DNA of 64,000 bases from Patescibacteria group bacterium (GTDB lineage Bacteria; Patescibacteriota; Patescibacteriia; 2-12-FULL-60-25). Of this stretch, positions 35,101 through 43,847 are shown in pieces. The notes under the pieces are model-generated. The model was not told where the DNA came from, made no database searches, and saw nothing but the letters and a program-made list of their open reading frames with translations. Every line of letters starts with the position of its first letter. Positions within the stretch are counted from its first letter, which is position 1. The position numbers were made by a program, and so were the translations under genes. The stretch is taken from positions 1 through 64,000 of the forward strand of contig JALNYW010000002.1 of assembly GCA_023229665.1 (NCBI GenBank). The letters run 5' to 3'.

Positions 35101-35589
35101 CGCACCGGCGAAAAGTACGACCACGCGCCTACGGTCGGCTACATCTATATGTTGAAGCTGAACCACATGGTCGAAGACAAGATCCACCAGCGCTCCATTG
35201 GTCCGTACTCGCTCATCACCCAGCAGCCGTTGGGAGGTAAGGCGCAGTTCGGTGGCCAGCGCTTCGGTGAAATGGAAGTGTGGGCGCTCGAAGCCTATGG
35301 CGCGTCGCACATGCTGCAGGAAATTCTCACCATTAAGTCGGACGACGTTCCGGGCCGCTCGAAGGCCTACGAAGCCATCATCAAGGGCGAACCGATTCGT
35401 AAGGTGAACGTGCCGGAATCCTTCCACGTGCTCGTGCGCGAATTGAAGGGCCTCGGTCTCGACGTCGAACTCCTCAAGAACGGCAAGCGCATCGAAGAAG
35501 CCGGTCCGAAACCGGAACTGCGCGCCCGCCCGGCTCTCACCAACGCGGACGATGACACCGAATGGGGTCCGCCGCCGGAGCAGTTCTAA
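32131..35589 (+). CDS. rpoB: RNA polymerase subunit beta
   Basis: 1,152 residues, taking MSTMQFRRQAPKD as start; the in-frame ATG at 32074 gives an unlikely 19-residue extension and ATG 32140 is also possible. The rifampicin region reads SSQLSQFMDQTNPLSELEHK then RRLSAMGPGGLTRERAGF, with the Asp, His and Ser positions that determine susceptibility unchanged. Later motifs: SWDGYNYEDAI, GRHGNKGVISK, and the C-terminal GGKAQFGGQRFGEMEVWALEAYGA. Shorter than the E. coli protein because lineage-specific inserts are missing. No SD sequence. rpoC follows after 21 nt. Confidence 0.98.
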   Translation: MSTMQFRRQAPKDAERRYFTAARDAMALPDLIEIQKTSYRWFVEEGIRDLLKEISPIKDFIGRDLELHFVDYYFDEPKFDEKTSKSKNVNYEAPLRVKLKLINRRTNAEKESEVYLGDLPLMTDRGTFIVNGIERVVVSQLVRSAGAFFAAELVHGRRYYGAKIIPNRGAWLEFETDGNNVIWVKIDRKRKVAATALLRAFGIGQSEDIAKLFEDVDVHPMNKYIEATLAKDVSNNEDEGYIEVYKRIRPGDLATADNARSLIHSMFFNFDRYDLGTVGRYKFNKRFSLTVDHEFISKEENRILTKEDLVHILRELIRLNVSQEEADDVDHLGNRRVRAVGELVQSRFRIGLARMERIVKDRMSTMDIDQLNPAKLINARPVIGAVREFFMSSQLSQFMDQTNPLSELEHKRRLSAMGPGGLTRERAGFDVRDVHRTHYGRICPIASPEGPNIGLVGHLSCYARINDYGFIEAPYRVVKSWAKNDGKDAIGETLRVDVNDGEGNTVAKGGTEVDKKTAEKLAKVSIDKLPIIPLVTSEIVYLNAFTEERGTTAPATTPLTKDGRFVNERAAARKNGEPTVVDVHEIDYVDVSSKHILSIGTSLIPFVEHDDGHRALMGTNMQRQAVPCVKPDAPIVGTGVERRVAIDAGHALIAPDDGVIVSVSGKHIEFQGSDKAIRRYDLIKFQRSNHSTCLNYRPTVQKGQKVYAGEVLADGTSVQNGELALGQNLLCAFLSWDGYNYEDAIILSERLVHQDRFTSIHIEHHVIDVRDTKLGPEAVTSDIPNVSEEKLRNLDEHGIVRTGAEVKSGDILVGKITPKGETDLSAEEKLLRAIFGEKARDVRDSSLYLEHGEKGKVIDVKTFSRDAGDKLQPGVLKQIVVTVADLRKVQVGDKLAGRHGNKGVISKIVPISDMPFLEDGTPVDVILSPLGVVSRMNLGQILETHLGLAANALGYKVATPVFDGVPEDTIREELKKAGMPEDGKIAMFDGRTGEKYDHAPTVGYIYMLKLNHMVEDKIHQRSIGPYSLITQQPLGGKAQFGGQRFGEMEVWALEAYGASHMLQEILTIKSDDVPGRSKAYEAIIKGEPIRKVNVPESFHVLVRELKGLGLDVELLKNGKRIEEAGPKPELRARPALTNADDDTEWGPPPEQF

Positions 35590-35610
35590 CTCACCTCGAC
35601 CACTACATCT

Positions 35611-38600
35611 ATGGCGTTTTTCCACACGGAGAACATCAAGTCTACGGACTTCGACTCCATCCGCCTCAAGGTCGCTTCCCCGGAAGTGATCCGCGGATGG
35701 TCGTACGGCGAGGTGACCAAGCCGGAAACCATCAACTACCGCACCCAGAAACCGGAAAAGAGCGGTTTGTTCGCCGAAGAAATTTTCGGTCCGTCCAAGG
35801 ACTGGGAATGTTATTGCGGCAAGTACAAAAAGATCCGTTTCAAGGGCATCATTTGTGACAAGTGTGGCGTCGAAGTGACGCACTCGCTCGTCCGCCGCGA
35901 ACGCTTCGGCCACATCGAGCTGGCCGCGCCGGTTTCGCACATCTGGTTCTTGCGCTCGGTGCCGTCCAAGATCGGTACGGTGCTCGACATGTCCATCCAG
36001 TCGATGGAAAAGGTGATTTATTTCACCGCCTTCATCATCACCCATGTGGATGAAGATCTGCGCGTGCAGACCGTCGAGCAGGTGCGTACCGAATACAAGG
36101 GCAAGAAGAAATCCATCGAAGCCGAGTCCGATCGCGAACGCGAGCGCATCTTGAAGCAGGCCGAGGAAAAGAACATGAAGAAGGAAGCTCTGGAGAAGGA
36201 GCTCGACAAGGCCGAAGGCAACAAGACCCGCCGTTTGAACGAGCTCGAAGCCGATTTCGACGCCGCGGAAAAAGAATTGAAGGATTTGAAGCCGATGAAG
36301 ATCATCTCGGAAGCCGAGTACCATGATCTCTCGCTCAAGTTCGGCCACATTTTTGACGCGCGCATCGGCGCCGAAGCCATTCTCGAGTTGCTCCGCAAGA
36401 TCGACGTCGAAGCGACCATGAAGGCCATTGAGGCCGATTTGAAGGGCGCATCCGAAGCCAAGCACGACCGTTTGGTCCGCCGCTTGAAGCTTTTGAAGTC
36501 GCTGCACGTCAACAAGCTTGATCCGACCTGGACCATCCTTCAGGCGCTCCCGGTGATCCCGCCGGACTTGCGTCCGATGGTGGCGTTGGACGGCGGCCGC
36601 TTCGCGACCTCCGACTTGAACGACTTGTATCGCCGCGTCATCAACCGCAACAACCGTTTGAAGCGTTTGATTGAGTTGCACGCTCCGGAAGTCATCGTGC
36701 GCAACGAAAAGCGCATGTTGCAGGAAGCCGTGGACTCCTTGATCGACAACAGCGCCCGCGCCTCCAAGACCGTCATCGCCGCGACCGGCAAGAAGCGCCA
36801 ATTGAAGTCGCTCGCCGACATCTTGAAGGGCAAGCAGGGCCGTTTCCGCCAGAACTTGCTGGGTAAGCGTATCGACTATTCCGGCCGTTCCGTGATCGTC
36901 GTCGGTCCGACGCTTGAGTTGTCGCAGTGTGGTATTCCGAAGACCATGGCGCTTGAATTGTTCAAGCCGTTCATCATCGCCGAGCTCATCAAGCGCGAAC
37001 TCGTCCACAACATTCGTTCAGCCAACCGCTATATTGAAGCCGACCATGCGGAAGTCTGGGACATTCTCGAAGTCATCGCGGAAGATTCCGTGGTGCTCTT
37101 GAACCGCGCTCCGACCTTGCACCGCCTCGGTATCCAGGGGTTCCAGCCGAAACTCATCGAAGGTAAGGCTATCCAGATCCACCCGATGGTCTGTCCGGCT
37201 TTCAACGCCGACTTCGACGGTGACCAAATGGCCGTGCATATCCCGCTTACGGAAGAAGCTCGTTGGGAAGCCAAGAACTTGATGCTTTCGACGAAGAACT
37301 TGCTCAAGCCGGCTACCGGTTTCCCGGTGGCCAAACCGGACAAGGACATCGCCTGGGGCTGTTACTACATGACCACCATGATCGATCCGGTCGATGGCAA
37401 GGTCAAAACGCTCTCGGACAAGGAAGCGCGCTATCTCTTTGAGACGGGCAAGCTGTACATCCGCGAAAAGATCAACGTCCGCATCGCGGCCGGGGAGAAA
37501 TTCGTGGAGACCACGGTCGGCCGTCTCATCTTGAACGATCTCTTCCCGAAGGAAATCGGTTTCCGCAACGAAGTGATCGGCACCAAGCAGCTCGGGGAAA
37601 TCGTGCGTACCACCATCGAATTACGCGGCTTCGAACGTACCGCCCGCTTCTTGGACGAAGTGAAGAACATGGGGTTCTTCTACATCACCAAGTCGGGCTT
37701 CAGCTACGGCATGGGCGACTTGCCGAAGATCGGCAAAGACGCGCTCATCGAAGATGGTGACCGCCGCACGCTCGAAATCGAAGACCAATATAAGGAGGGG
37801 TTGCTCACCAAGAAGGAGCGCTATAACCAAATCATCCGCACCTGGTCGGACGTGAAGGACTCGATCCAGAAATTGTCGCGCGAATCGCTCGACAAGCAGG
37901 GAGCCGTGTTCTCCATGATCGACTCCGGCGCCCGTGGTTCCGTCGGTCAGCTGACGAACGTGATCGGTATGAAGGGCCTCGTGTCCTCGCCGTCCGGTGA
38001 AATTATCGAACTTCCGATCAAGTCCTCGCTTCGCGAAGGCTTGGACGTGCTCGAATACTTCATCGCGTCGCACGGTGCGCGTAAGGGGTTGACTGACACC
38101 GCCCTTCGTACGGCCAACGCCGGTTACCTCACGCGCCGTCTCGTCGACGTGGCGCAGGACGTCATCGTCCAGCAGGAAGACTGTGGTGATACCGAAGGCG
38201 TGACGCTCACGGCCGAAGAATGTGATGAAATCGGCGAGCCGATCCTCACGCGTTTGCTTGGCCGCTACCTCGTCAAGGATTTGAAGGACGCCGACACCAA
38301 GGAAGTGCTCGTGAAGAAGGGGACCTTGATCAACGAAGACCACGTGCGCGAGATGAGCAAAGCCAAGGTGAGCTCCGCCGTCGTGCGTTCGGTGCTCGCG
38401 TGTAAGCTCCCGCGCGGTTTGTGTCAGAAGTGTTACGGCTACGACCTGGCGTATAACCAGCTCGTGAAGCTCGGCACGGCCGTCGGTATCGTGGCCGCCC
38501 AGTCCATCGGTGAACCGGGTACCCAGCTCACCATGCGTACCTTCCACTCGGGTGGTGTGGCCGCCGCCGACATTACGCAAGGTTTGCCGCGCGTTGAAGA

Positions 38601-39582
38601 ACTCTTCGAAGCCCGCATGCCGAAGCGCAAGGCCCTGTTCGCCGAAGTGTCCGGGAAGATCCAGATCGTCGAAGGGGAGAAGCGCATCATTCAGGCGCCG
38701 AGCGGCGACAAGGTGGTGGACTCCACGGGCAACCGCATGATCCACATCCATTATGTCGCGGTGCAGGAAGCCGACTGGACCTTCACCAAGAAGGACCAGG
38801 TCAAAGTGGAAGATGGCCAGAAGGTGAAGGAAGGCCAGTTGCTCATCCTCAAGAGCACGGGCGAAGAAATCATCGCCGCCCACGCGGGTACGGTGAAACT
38901 CGAAAAGAACTCCCTCACCCACGTCTTCAGCGCCCCGTCGGTGGTCGAACAGGAAGTCCCGGCCGGCTATTCCATCCACGTGAAGAACGGACAGGAAGTC
39001 GAAGCCGGTGACGTGCTCACCGAAGGCCAGTACGACTTGCAGGAATTGTTCCGCTTGAAGGGCCATGACGCCGTCATGCGCTACTTGCTCCGCGAAGTGC
39101 TCGGCATCTACGCGTCGCAGGGTCAAAAGCTGAACGCGAAGCACATTGAAGTCATCGTTCGCCAGATGTTCTCGCGCGTCTACGTGAAGGACGCCGGCGA
39201 TACGGACTTGCTCCCGGGCCAGATCGTGGACCGCTACCGCGCCGAAGAAGACAATCGCCGCGTCACCAAGGGCGCGCCGGCCGATCTCTCACCGCTCTTC
39301 ATGGGTATCACGAAGGTCGCGCTTTCCACGGAATCGTTCTTGTCCGCCGCTTCGTTTATGGAAACGGCCCGCGTGCTCATCAACGCCGCGGTCACGGGCA
39401 AGATCGACCGTCTCGAAGGCTTGAAGGAAAACGTCATCATCGGCCGTCTGACGCCGTCGGGTACGGGCTTCGGTGTTGATCTCAACGGCCCGCAGGTGGA
39501 AGAAGGACCGAAGATCAAGGAACGCGAAGACCAGAAGGCGGAAGAGAAGAAAGAAGAAAAGGAAGAAAAGTCCGAGGCGTAA
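35611..39582 (+). CDS. rpoC: RNA polymerase subunit beta'
   Basis: 1,323 residues. The N-terminal zinc ribbon CYCGKYKKIRFKGIICDKCG is intact; the catalytic Mg-binding motif is NADFDGDQMAVH; bridge-helix and trigger-loop region includes GARGSVGQLTNVIGMKGLV and QSIGEPGTQLTMRTFHSGG. A coiled-coil insert rich in Lys/Glu lies at about residues 150-225. The C-terminus ends in a Lys/Glu tail. It forms the active site with RpoB. Core-type codon use (GAA, TTG, CTC) and no SD sequence. Confidence 0.98.
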   Translation: MAFFHTENIKSTDFDSIRLKVASPEVIRGWSYGEVTKPETINYRTQKPEKSGLFAEEIFGPSKDWECYCGKYKKIRFKGIICDKCGVEVTHSLVRRERFGHIELAAPVSHIWFLRSVPSKIGTVLDMSIQSMEKVIYFTAFIITHVDEDLRVQTVEQVRTEYKGKKKSIEAESDRERERILKQAEEKNMKKEALEKELDKAEGNKTRRLNELEADFDAAEKELKDLKPMKIISEAEYHDLSLKFGHIFDARIGAEAILELLRKIDVEATMKAIEADLKGASEAKHDRLVRRLKLLKSLHVNKLDPTWTILQALPVIPPDLRPMVALDGGRFATSDLNDLYRRVINRNNRLKRLIELHAPEVIVRNEKRMLQEAVDSLIDNSARASKTVIAATGKKRQLKSLADILKGKQGRFRQNLLGKRIDYSGRSVIVVGPTLELSQCGIPKTMALELFKPFIIAELIKRELVHNIRSANRYIEADHAEVWDILEVIAEDSVVLLNRAPTLHRLGIQGFQPKLIEGKAIQIHPMVCPAFNADFDGDQMAVHIPLTEEARWEAKNLMLSTKNLLKPATGFPVAKPDKDIAWGCYYMTTMIDPVDGKVKTLSDKEARYLFETGKLYIREKINVRIAAGEKFVETTVGRLILNDLFPKEIGFRNEVIGTKQLGEIVRTTIELRGFERTARFLDEVKNMGFFYITKSGFSYGMGDLPKIGKDALIEDGDRRTLEIEDQYKEGLLTKKERYNQIIRTWSDVKDSIQKLSRESLDKQGAVFSMIDSGARGSVGQLTNVIGMKGLVSSPSGEIIELPIKSSLREGLDVLEYFIASHGARKGLTDTALRTANAGYLTRRLVDVAQDVIVQQEDCGDTEGVTLTAEECDEIGEPILTRLLGRYLVKDLKDADTKEVLVKKGTLINEDHVREMSKAKVSSAVVRSVLACKLPRGLCQKCYGYDLAYNQLVKLGTAVGIVAAQSIGEPGTQLTMRTFHSGGVAAADITQGLPRVEELFEARMPKRKALFAEVSGKIQIVEGEKRIIQAPSGDKVVDSTGNRMIHIHYVAVQEADWTFTKKDQVKVEDGQKVKEGQLLILKSTGEEIIAAHAGTVKLEKNSLTHVFSAPSVVEQEVPAGYSIHVKNGQEVEAGDVLTEGQYDLQELFRLKGHDAVMRYLLREVLGIYASQGQKLNAKHIEVIVRQMFSRVYVKDAGDTDLLPGQIVDRYRAEEDNRRVTKGAPADLSPLFMGITKVALSTESFLSAASFMETARVLINAAVTGKIDRLEGLKENVIIGRLTPSGTGFGVDLNGPQVEEGPKIKEREDQKAEEKKEEKEEKSEA

Positions 39583-39589
39583 TCGCCAA

Positions 39590-39622
39590 AACAAAACACC
39601 CCCGTTCGCGGGGGTGTTTTGT
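39590..39622 (+). terminator. rpoBC terminator
   Basis: Perfect stem ACAAAACACCCCCG / CGGGGGTGTTTTGT with a tiny loop; the arms supply the A and T tracts. Confidence 0.88.
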
Positions 39623-39639
39623 AATGGTAGGATGCCGCC

Positions 39640-40122
39640 ATGCGTGTTTTGGGCATTGATCCAGGGTTCGACCGCACCGGTTGGGGCGTGATTGAAGATG
39701 CCGGCGGCAAGCTCTCTTATATTGGCTGCGGCTGCATTCAGACCTCGGTCGAAGATGCATACGAAAAACGCCTGCAAGCCGTGCGCGATGGCTTAACCGA
39801 GCTTATCCAAACCCACAAACCGGATGTGGTGGCGATTGAGCAGCTTTTCTTCCAAACCAATGCCAAAACGGCCATAAAAGTCGGCATGGCCCGGGGAGTG
39901 GCTATCTTGGCCATAGCGGACGCTGGGTTGCCCTTTGTGGAACCCACTCCAAACCAGGTGAAATCAGGCACAACGGGGCAGGGGAATGCTGAAAAGAAAC
40001 AGGTCCAGGAAATGGTGGTCCGGCTGCTCAAATTACCTTCCATTCCCAAGCCGGATGATGCGGCGGATGCCCTCGCCATCGCCATCGTCGGAGGGACGCT
40101 TTTTCGTGGTCCCAGGTCTTGA
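39640..40122 (+). CDS. ruvC: Holliday junction resolvase RuvC
   Basis: 160 residues. Catalytic acidic residues in RVLGIDPGFDRTGWGV, AIEQLFFQTNAKTAIK and PKPDDAADALAIA match the RuvC active site. QVKSGTTGQGNAEKKQVQEMV is the typical substrate-binding segment. It cuts Holliday junctions paired with RuvAB; ruvA lies at 46.5 kb, and ruvB is not in the window. Confidence 0.97.
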   Translation: MRVLGIDPGFDRTGWGVIEDAGGKLSYIGCGCIQTSVEDAYEKRLQAVRDGLTELIQTHKPDVVAIEQLFFQTNAKTAIKVGMARGVAILAIADAGLPFVEPTPNQVKSGTTGQGNAEKKQVQEMVVRLLKLPSIPKPDDAADALAIAIVGGTLFRGPRS

Positions 40123-40129
40123 TTTTTCC

Positions 40130-40158
40130 TTGTACCCTTAGCGGAAAACTGGTAAAAT
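40130..40158 (+). promoter_or_regulatory. Promoter of the MBL-like gene
   Basis: -35 TTGTAC (40130-40135), 17-bp spacer, -10 TAAAAT (40153-40158); start codon at 40195. Confidence 0.6.
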
Positions 40159-40194
40159 AGGGCCATTCCAAAACCCTGATTTTTTCGCTCTATT

Positions 40195-40836
40195 ATGCAG
40201 ATTTTCTGGCACGGTTTCTCCTGCGTCCGTATCGAGGCTTCTCACGGCGACCAAGACGCGGTTTTGGTGACCGATCCTTATGCTTCCGACACCGGTTTGC
40301 GCTTCCCGCGCACCCTAAAACCGGATGTGGTCGCGCTCACCCATCAAGACCGTGAACAATTTCCGCTCGACTCCTTCGAAAACCAGCCCTTCGTGATCGA
40401 TAACCCCGGCGAGTATGAAGTGAATGGGATCTTCGCCTATGCCATTCCGGTGCGTACGGCCGAAGAGCAGCATCCGCACCACCTCATGTACCGTTTCGAA
40501 CTCGAGGGAATGTCGGTCGGATTCCTTGGCAACTTGAAGCGCAAGCTCACCGACGAGGAAATCGAGAAGCTCGGAAACATTGATATCCTATTATTGCCGG
40601 TCGGCGGCGGCGATCTCATCAGCGCGAAGCAGGCGGTCGAGATCATCAAACTCGTCGAACCGCGCATGGTCGTTCCGCTCGCGTATCATGTCGAAGGGAT
40701 CAAACACGAGCTCGGTACGGTGGACTCATTCTGCAAAGAGCTGGTGTGCAAGCGACAAGATGCGACCAAGTTGAAAATTTCCAAAAAAGATTTGCCGGCC
40801 GAAGACCTCGTGGTCACGGTCCTCGAACGCGCATAA
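40195..40836 (+). CDS. MBL-fold hydrolase-like protein with degenerate metal site
   Basis: 213 residues. The start (MQIFWHGFSCVRIEASHGDQ, VTDPYASDTGLRFP) and DVVALTH place it near the UlaG/UPF0173 branch of metallo-beta-lactamase-fold proteins, and NPGEYEVNGIFAYAIP and PRMVVPLAYH fit the later strands. The metal-binding HxHxDH motif, however, reads THQDREQF, so most ligands are missing. It may be a non-hydrolytic structural or regulatory version. CPR genomes often have this short form next to gyrA or ruvC, as far as I recall. Function uncertain. Confidence 0.75.
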   Translation: MQIFWHGFSCVRIEASHGDQDAVLVTDPYASDTGLRFPRTLKPDVVALTHQDREQFPLDSFENQPFVIDNPGEYEVNGIFAYAIPVRTAEEQHPHHLMYRFELEGMSVGFLGNLKRKLTDEEIEKLGNIDILLLPVGGGDLISAKQAVEIIKLVEPRMVVPLAYHVEGIKHELGTVDSFCKELVCKRQDATKLKISKKDLPAEDLVVTVLERA

Positions 40837-40849
40837 AAAATAAAACCCT

Positions 40850-41233
40850 ATGCCACGCAAAGCCCCAACCCGAATCCCGCGATCCGCCGCGCACGCGTCG
40901 TTCACGGAGCTTCCGGTAGATGAAAAACGTTCGCTGATCATGGCGCATGCCGAGCAGCGCATGAAGCATCCGCCGGGCAATGTCTTCGGCATGTATGTGG
41001 GGGTAGCGGTTTGCGCCATTCTTGTACTCGTTGGATGGGCCATCGCGTTGCCGCATACCTTGGCCGCCAATGAGCGCTCCGAACCGGACGCCGCCATCCA
41101 GGCCATTCAGAAGGGCGGAGCGGCCTTAGGGGAGAGTTTTTCCGGGGATGCGGAACGCATCCAAAAAGCCGAAAAAGCCACGGAAACATTGCTAGAAACC
41201 ATCAAACGACAAAACGAAGCCGCCAACAAATAA
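40850..41233 (+). CDS. Small single-TM protein, unknown
   Basis: 127 residues. A basic N-terminal region (MPRKAPTRIPRSAAHASF, then EKRSLIMAHAEQRMKHPPG), a TM helix VFGMYVGVAVCAILVLVGWAIALP at about 45-68 and a C-terminal helical or coiled-coil domain (AIQAIQKGGAALGESF, AEKATETLLETIKRQNEAANK). It starts 13 nt after the MBL-like gene and is probably co-transcribed. No family recognised. Confidence 0.7.
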   Translation: MPRKAPTRIPRSAAHASFTELPVDEKRSLIMAHAEQRMKHPPGNVFGMYVGVAVCAILVLVGWAIALPHTLAANERSEPDAAIQAIQKGGAALGESFSGDAERIQKAEKATETLLETIKRQNEAANK

Positions 41234-41240
41234 CCCCGTG

Positions 41241-41310
41241 GTCGGCGCGAGGGACGGAGGGACCGAGGTATCGTGGGGATTCCTTCGGTCGCTCCGCTCC
41301 TTGTGCCGAC
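41241..41310. repeat. Long imperfect hairpin upstream of gyrA
   Basis: The left arm (41241-41268, starting GTCGGCGCGAGGGACGG) pairs almost throughout with the right arm ending CCTTGTGCCGAC at 41310; the tip contains GACCGAGG / CCTTCGGTC. No T-run follows, so it is not an ordinary terminator. It sits 16 nt before gyrA and resembles the tig hairpin in length. Confidence 0.5.
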
Positions 41311-41325
41311 GCACCCATCCTGACT

Positions 41326-43794
41326 ATGCCCGAACAAAATTCCATGCCCTTGTTGCCGCCGAACGTAAAACCGGCCGCCTTGGTTGAAGAGATGCAGACC
41401 GCCTTCCTCGATTACGCCATGAGCGTGATCGTGGATCGCGCGCTTCCGGATGTGCGCGACGGCTTGAAGCCGGTGCATCGCCGTATTTTGTACGCGATGT
41501 GGACGCTCGGTTTGCGCGCCAACGCGAAGTTCCGCAAGTCCGCCACCATCGTCGGTGAAGTGCTTGGTAAGTACCACCCGCACGGTGACGCATCCGTGTA
41601 TGACTCCATGGTACGCATGGCCCAGGATTTTTCGATGCGCTACATGCTGGTGCGCGGCCAGGGAAACTTCGGCTCGGTTGATGGTGACGGAGCCGCCGCC
41701 TATCGTTACACCGAAGCCAAGCTCTCCGGCATCGCCGAAGAATTATTGTTCGACATCGACAAGAACACGGTGGACTTCCGTCCCAACTACGACGGTTCGC
41801 ATGACGAGCCAAAAGTCCTTCCGTCCAAAATTCCGAACTTGCTCTTGAACGGCACGGTCGGCATTGCCGTCGGGATGGCGACCAATATCCCGCCGCACAA
41901 TTTGACCGAAGTCTGCGACGGCATCAGCGCCCTGATCGCCGATCCGGACATTTCCATCGACGACCTCGTCAAAATCATCCCAGGCCCGGACTTCCCGACG
42001 GGCGGCATCATTTACGACAAGAATGAGATTAAGCAGGCCTATGCCACGGGCCGCGGCGGCATCGTGATGCGCGCCAAGGCGGAAATCGTGGAGGAGAAAT
42101 CCGGAGCCTTCCGCATCATCGTCGAAGAGCTGCCATACCAGGTAAATAAGGCTACGTTGCTTGAAAAAATCGCCGAATTGGTGACCGAAAAGAAGATCGA
42201 AGGCATCCGTGATTTGCGCGATGAATCCAACAAGGACGGCATCCGCATGGTGGTCGAGCTCAAGAAGGACGCCTATCCGAAAAAGGTCTTGAACCAGCTC
42301 TTCAAGATGACCCAGCTGCAGGAGACCTTTCACGTGAACTCGCTCTGTCTCGTGGATGGCATCCAGCCGCGCGTCCTCACGCTGAAGGATTTGCTGTCGG
42401 AGTACATCGCGCACCGGAAGGAAGTCGTCCGCCGCCGTACGCAGTATGAGTTGGACCGCGCCAAAGACCGTCTCCACATTTTGGAAGGATTGCGCATCGC
42501 GCTTTTGAAGATCGATGAAATCATTTCCACGATCAAGAAATCAAAAGACAAGGATGAAGCGAAAACCAATTTGATGGGCAAGTTCAAGTTGAGCGAGATC
42601 CAGTCGCAGGCGATTCTCGATATGCGCTTGCAGCAACTCGCCAACCTTGAACGCTTGAAGGTCGAACAGGAGTGGGAGGAGAAAAAGAAATTGATTGATG
42701 AGCTCGAAGCGATTTTGGCCTCGGCGAAACGCATCCTTGGCATCATCAAGAAAGAAGTGGACGAGCTGAAAGAAAAATTCGGCGATGAACGCCGCACGAA
42801 AATCGTCGCGGGCCCGGTCGGGGAGTTCTCGATGGAGGATTTGGTGCCGCAAGAAGATACGCTCGTCATGCTCACGCAGGACGGGTATATCAAGCGCTTG
42901 CCCCCGGATACATTCCGTACCCAGGGTCGCGGCGGCAAGGGCGTGATCGGCCTGGAAACCAAGGAAGAAGACGCCGTCCGCACGATGTTCACCACCAATA
43001 CTCATGCGCAAATCCTGTTCTTCACGAGCCGCGGCCGTGTCTTCCGTTTGCAGGCCTACGAAATCCCGCAGGCGTCGCGCACGAGCAAGGGCCAGGCCAT
43101 CGTGAACTTCCTGCAGCTCGCACCCGGCGAAAAGGTTTCGTTGACGCTCGGCGACGAAGATTTGGAAGGCGCGAAGTATCTTATTATGGTGACGACCCAG
43201 GGCACCATCAAGAAAACCGCGCTCGAAGATTTCGAGAACGTGCGTCGCTCCGGTTTGATCGCGATCAATCTCCACGACGGCGACGAGCTTGTCTACGTGA
43301 AACCGTCCACAGGCGGCGATGACATTTCGCTCGTGACTTATGAAGGTCAGAGCATTCGCTTCAGCGAAGAAGATGTGCGCGCCATGGGTCGCACCGCTGC
43401 CGGCGTGCGTGGGATTAAATTAAAGAAAAAGAATGACCGCGTCGTCGGCATGGACGTCATCAATCCGAAGATTGCCGACAAGGGCCAACTCGAATTGTTC
43501 GTCATCACCGAGAACGGCATGGGCAAGCGCACCAACCTGACGGAGTACAAGCAGCAGGGTCGTGGCGGCTCCGGCATCCGTACCGCCAAGGTCGGTGCCA
43601 AGACGGGCGGCGTGGTCGGCGCCTTCATCTCTTCCAAGGATGACGAGCGCGACTTGGTCATGATTTCGAAGCACGGCATCGTGGTCCGCACGCCGTTCAA
43701 GAGCGTGCCTTCCCTCGGCCGCGACACCCAGGGCGTCCGTCTCATGCGCTTTAAGGAGGATGGAGACAGCGTCAGCGGCGTAAGTTTCGTCTAA
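41326..43794 (+). CDS. gyrA: DNA gyrase subunit A
   Basis: 822 residues. The winged-helix catalytic Tyr lies in AAYRYTEAKLS. The quinolone region reads YHPHGDASVYDSMVRMAQDF, with Ala at the position that is Ser83 in E. coli, as in mycobacteria. The C-terminal beta-pinwheel carries the GyrA-box-like QGRGGKGVIG, which points to gyrase rather than topoisomerase IV. With GyrB (not in this window) it introduces negative supercoils. Core-type codons, no SD sequence. Confidence 0.96.
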   Translation: MPEQNSMPLLPPNVKPAALVEEMQTAFLDYAMSVIVDRALPDVRDGLKPVHRRILYAMWTLGLRANAKFRKSATIVGEVLGKYHPHGDASVYDSMVRMAQDFSMRYMLVRGQGNFGSVDGDGAAAYRYTEAKLSGIAEELLFDIDKNTVDFRPNYDGSHDEPKVLPSKIPNLLLNGTVGIAVGMATNIPPHNLTEVCDGISALIADPDISIDDLVKIIPGPDFPTGGIIYDKNEIKQAYATGRGGIVMRAKAEIVEEKSGAFRIIVEELPYQVNKATLLEKIAELVTEKKIEGIRDLRDESNKDGIRMVVELKKDAYPKKVLNQLFKMTQLQETFHVNSLCLVDGIQPRVLTLKDLLSEYIAHRKEVVRRRTQYELDRAKDRLHILEGLRIALLKIDEIISTIKKSKDKDEAKTNLMGKFKLSEIQSQAILDMRLQQLANLERLKVEQEWEEKKKLIDELEAILASAKRILGIIKKEVDELKEKFGDERRTKIVAGPVGEFSMEDLVPQEDTLVMLTQDGYIKRLPPDTFRTQGRGGKGVIGLETKEEDAVRTMFTTNTHAQILFFTSRGRVFRLQAYEIPQASRTSKGQAIVNFLQLAPGEKVSLTLGDEDLEGAKYLIMVTTQGTIKKTALEDFENVRRSGLIAINLHDGDELVYVKPSTGGDDISLVTYEGQSIRFSEEDVRAMGRTAAGVRGIKLKKKNDRVVGMDVINPKIADKGQLELFVITENGMGKRTNLTEYKQQGRGGSGIRTAKVGAKTGGVVGAFISSKDDERDLVMISKHGIVVRTPFKSVPSLGRDTQGVRLMRFKEDGDSVSGVSFV

Positions 43795-43811
43795 GGTTAG
43801 GGAAGAAACAG

Positions 43812-43846
43812 GATAAAAAACACCCCCGCTTGGCGGGGGTTTGTGT
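43812..43846. terminator. Bidirectional terminator between gyrA and ABC exporter
   Basis: Stem ACACCCCCGC / GCGGGGGTTTGTGT around TTG with A-run on the left and T-rich right side, between convergent genes. Confidence 0.85.
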
Positions 43847-43847
43847 T

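Noticed and set aside
34552..37008. 818-codon open frame on the minus strand across rpoB-rpoC
   Set aside because: It spans two certain genes antisense; long antisense frames are expected from their codon bias.
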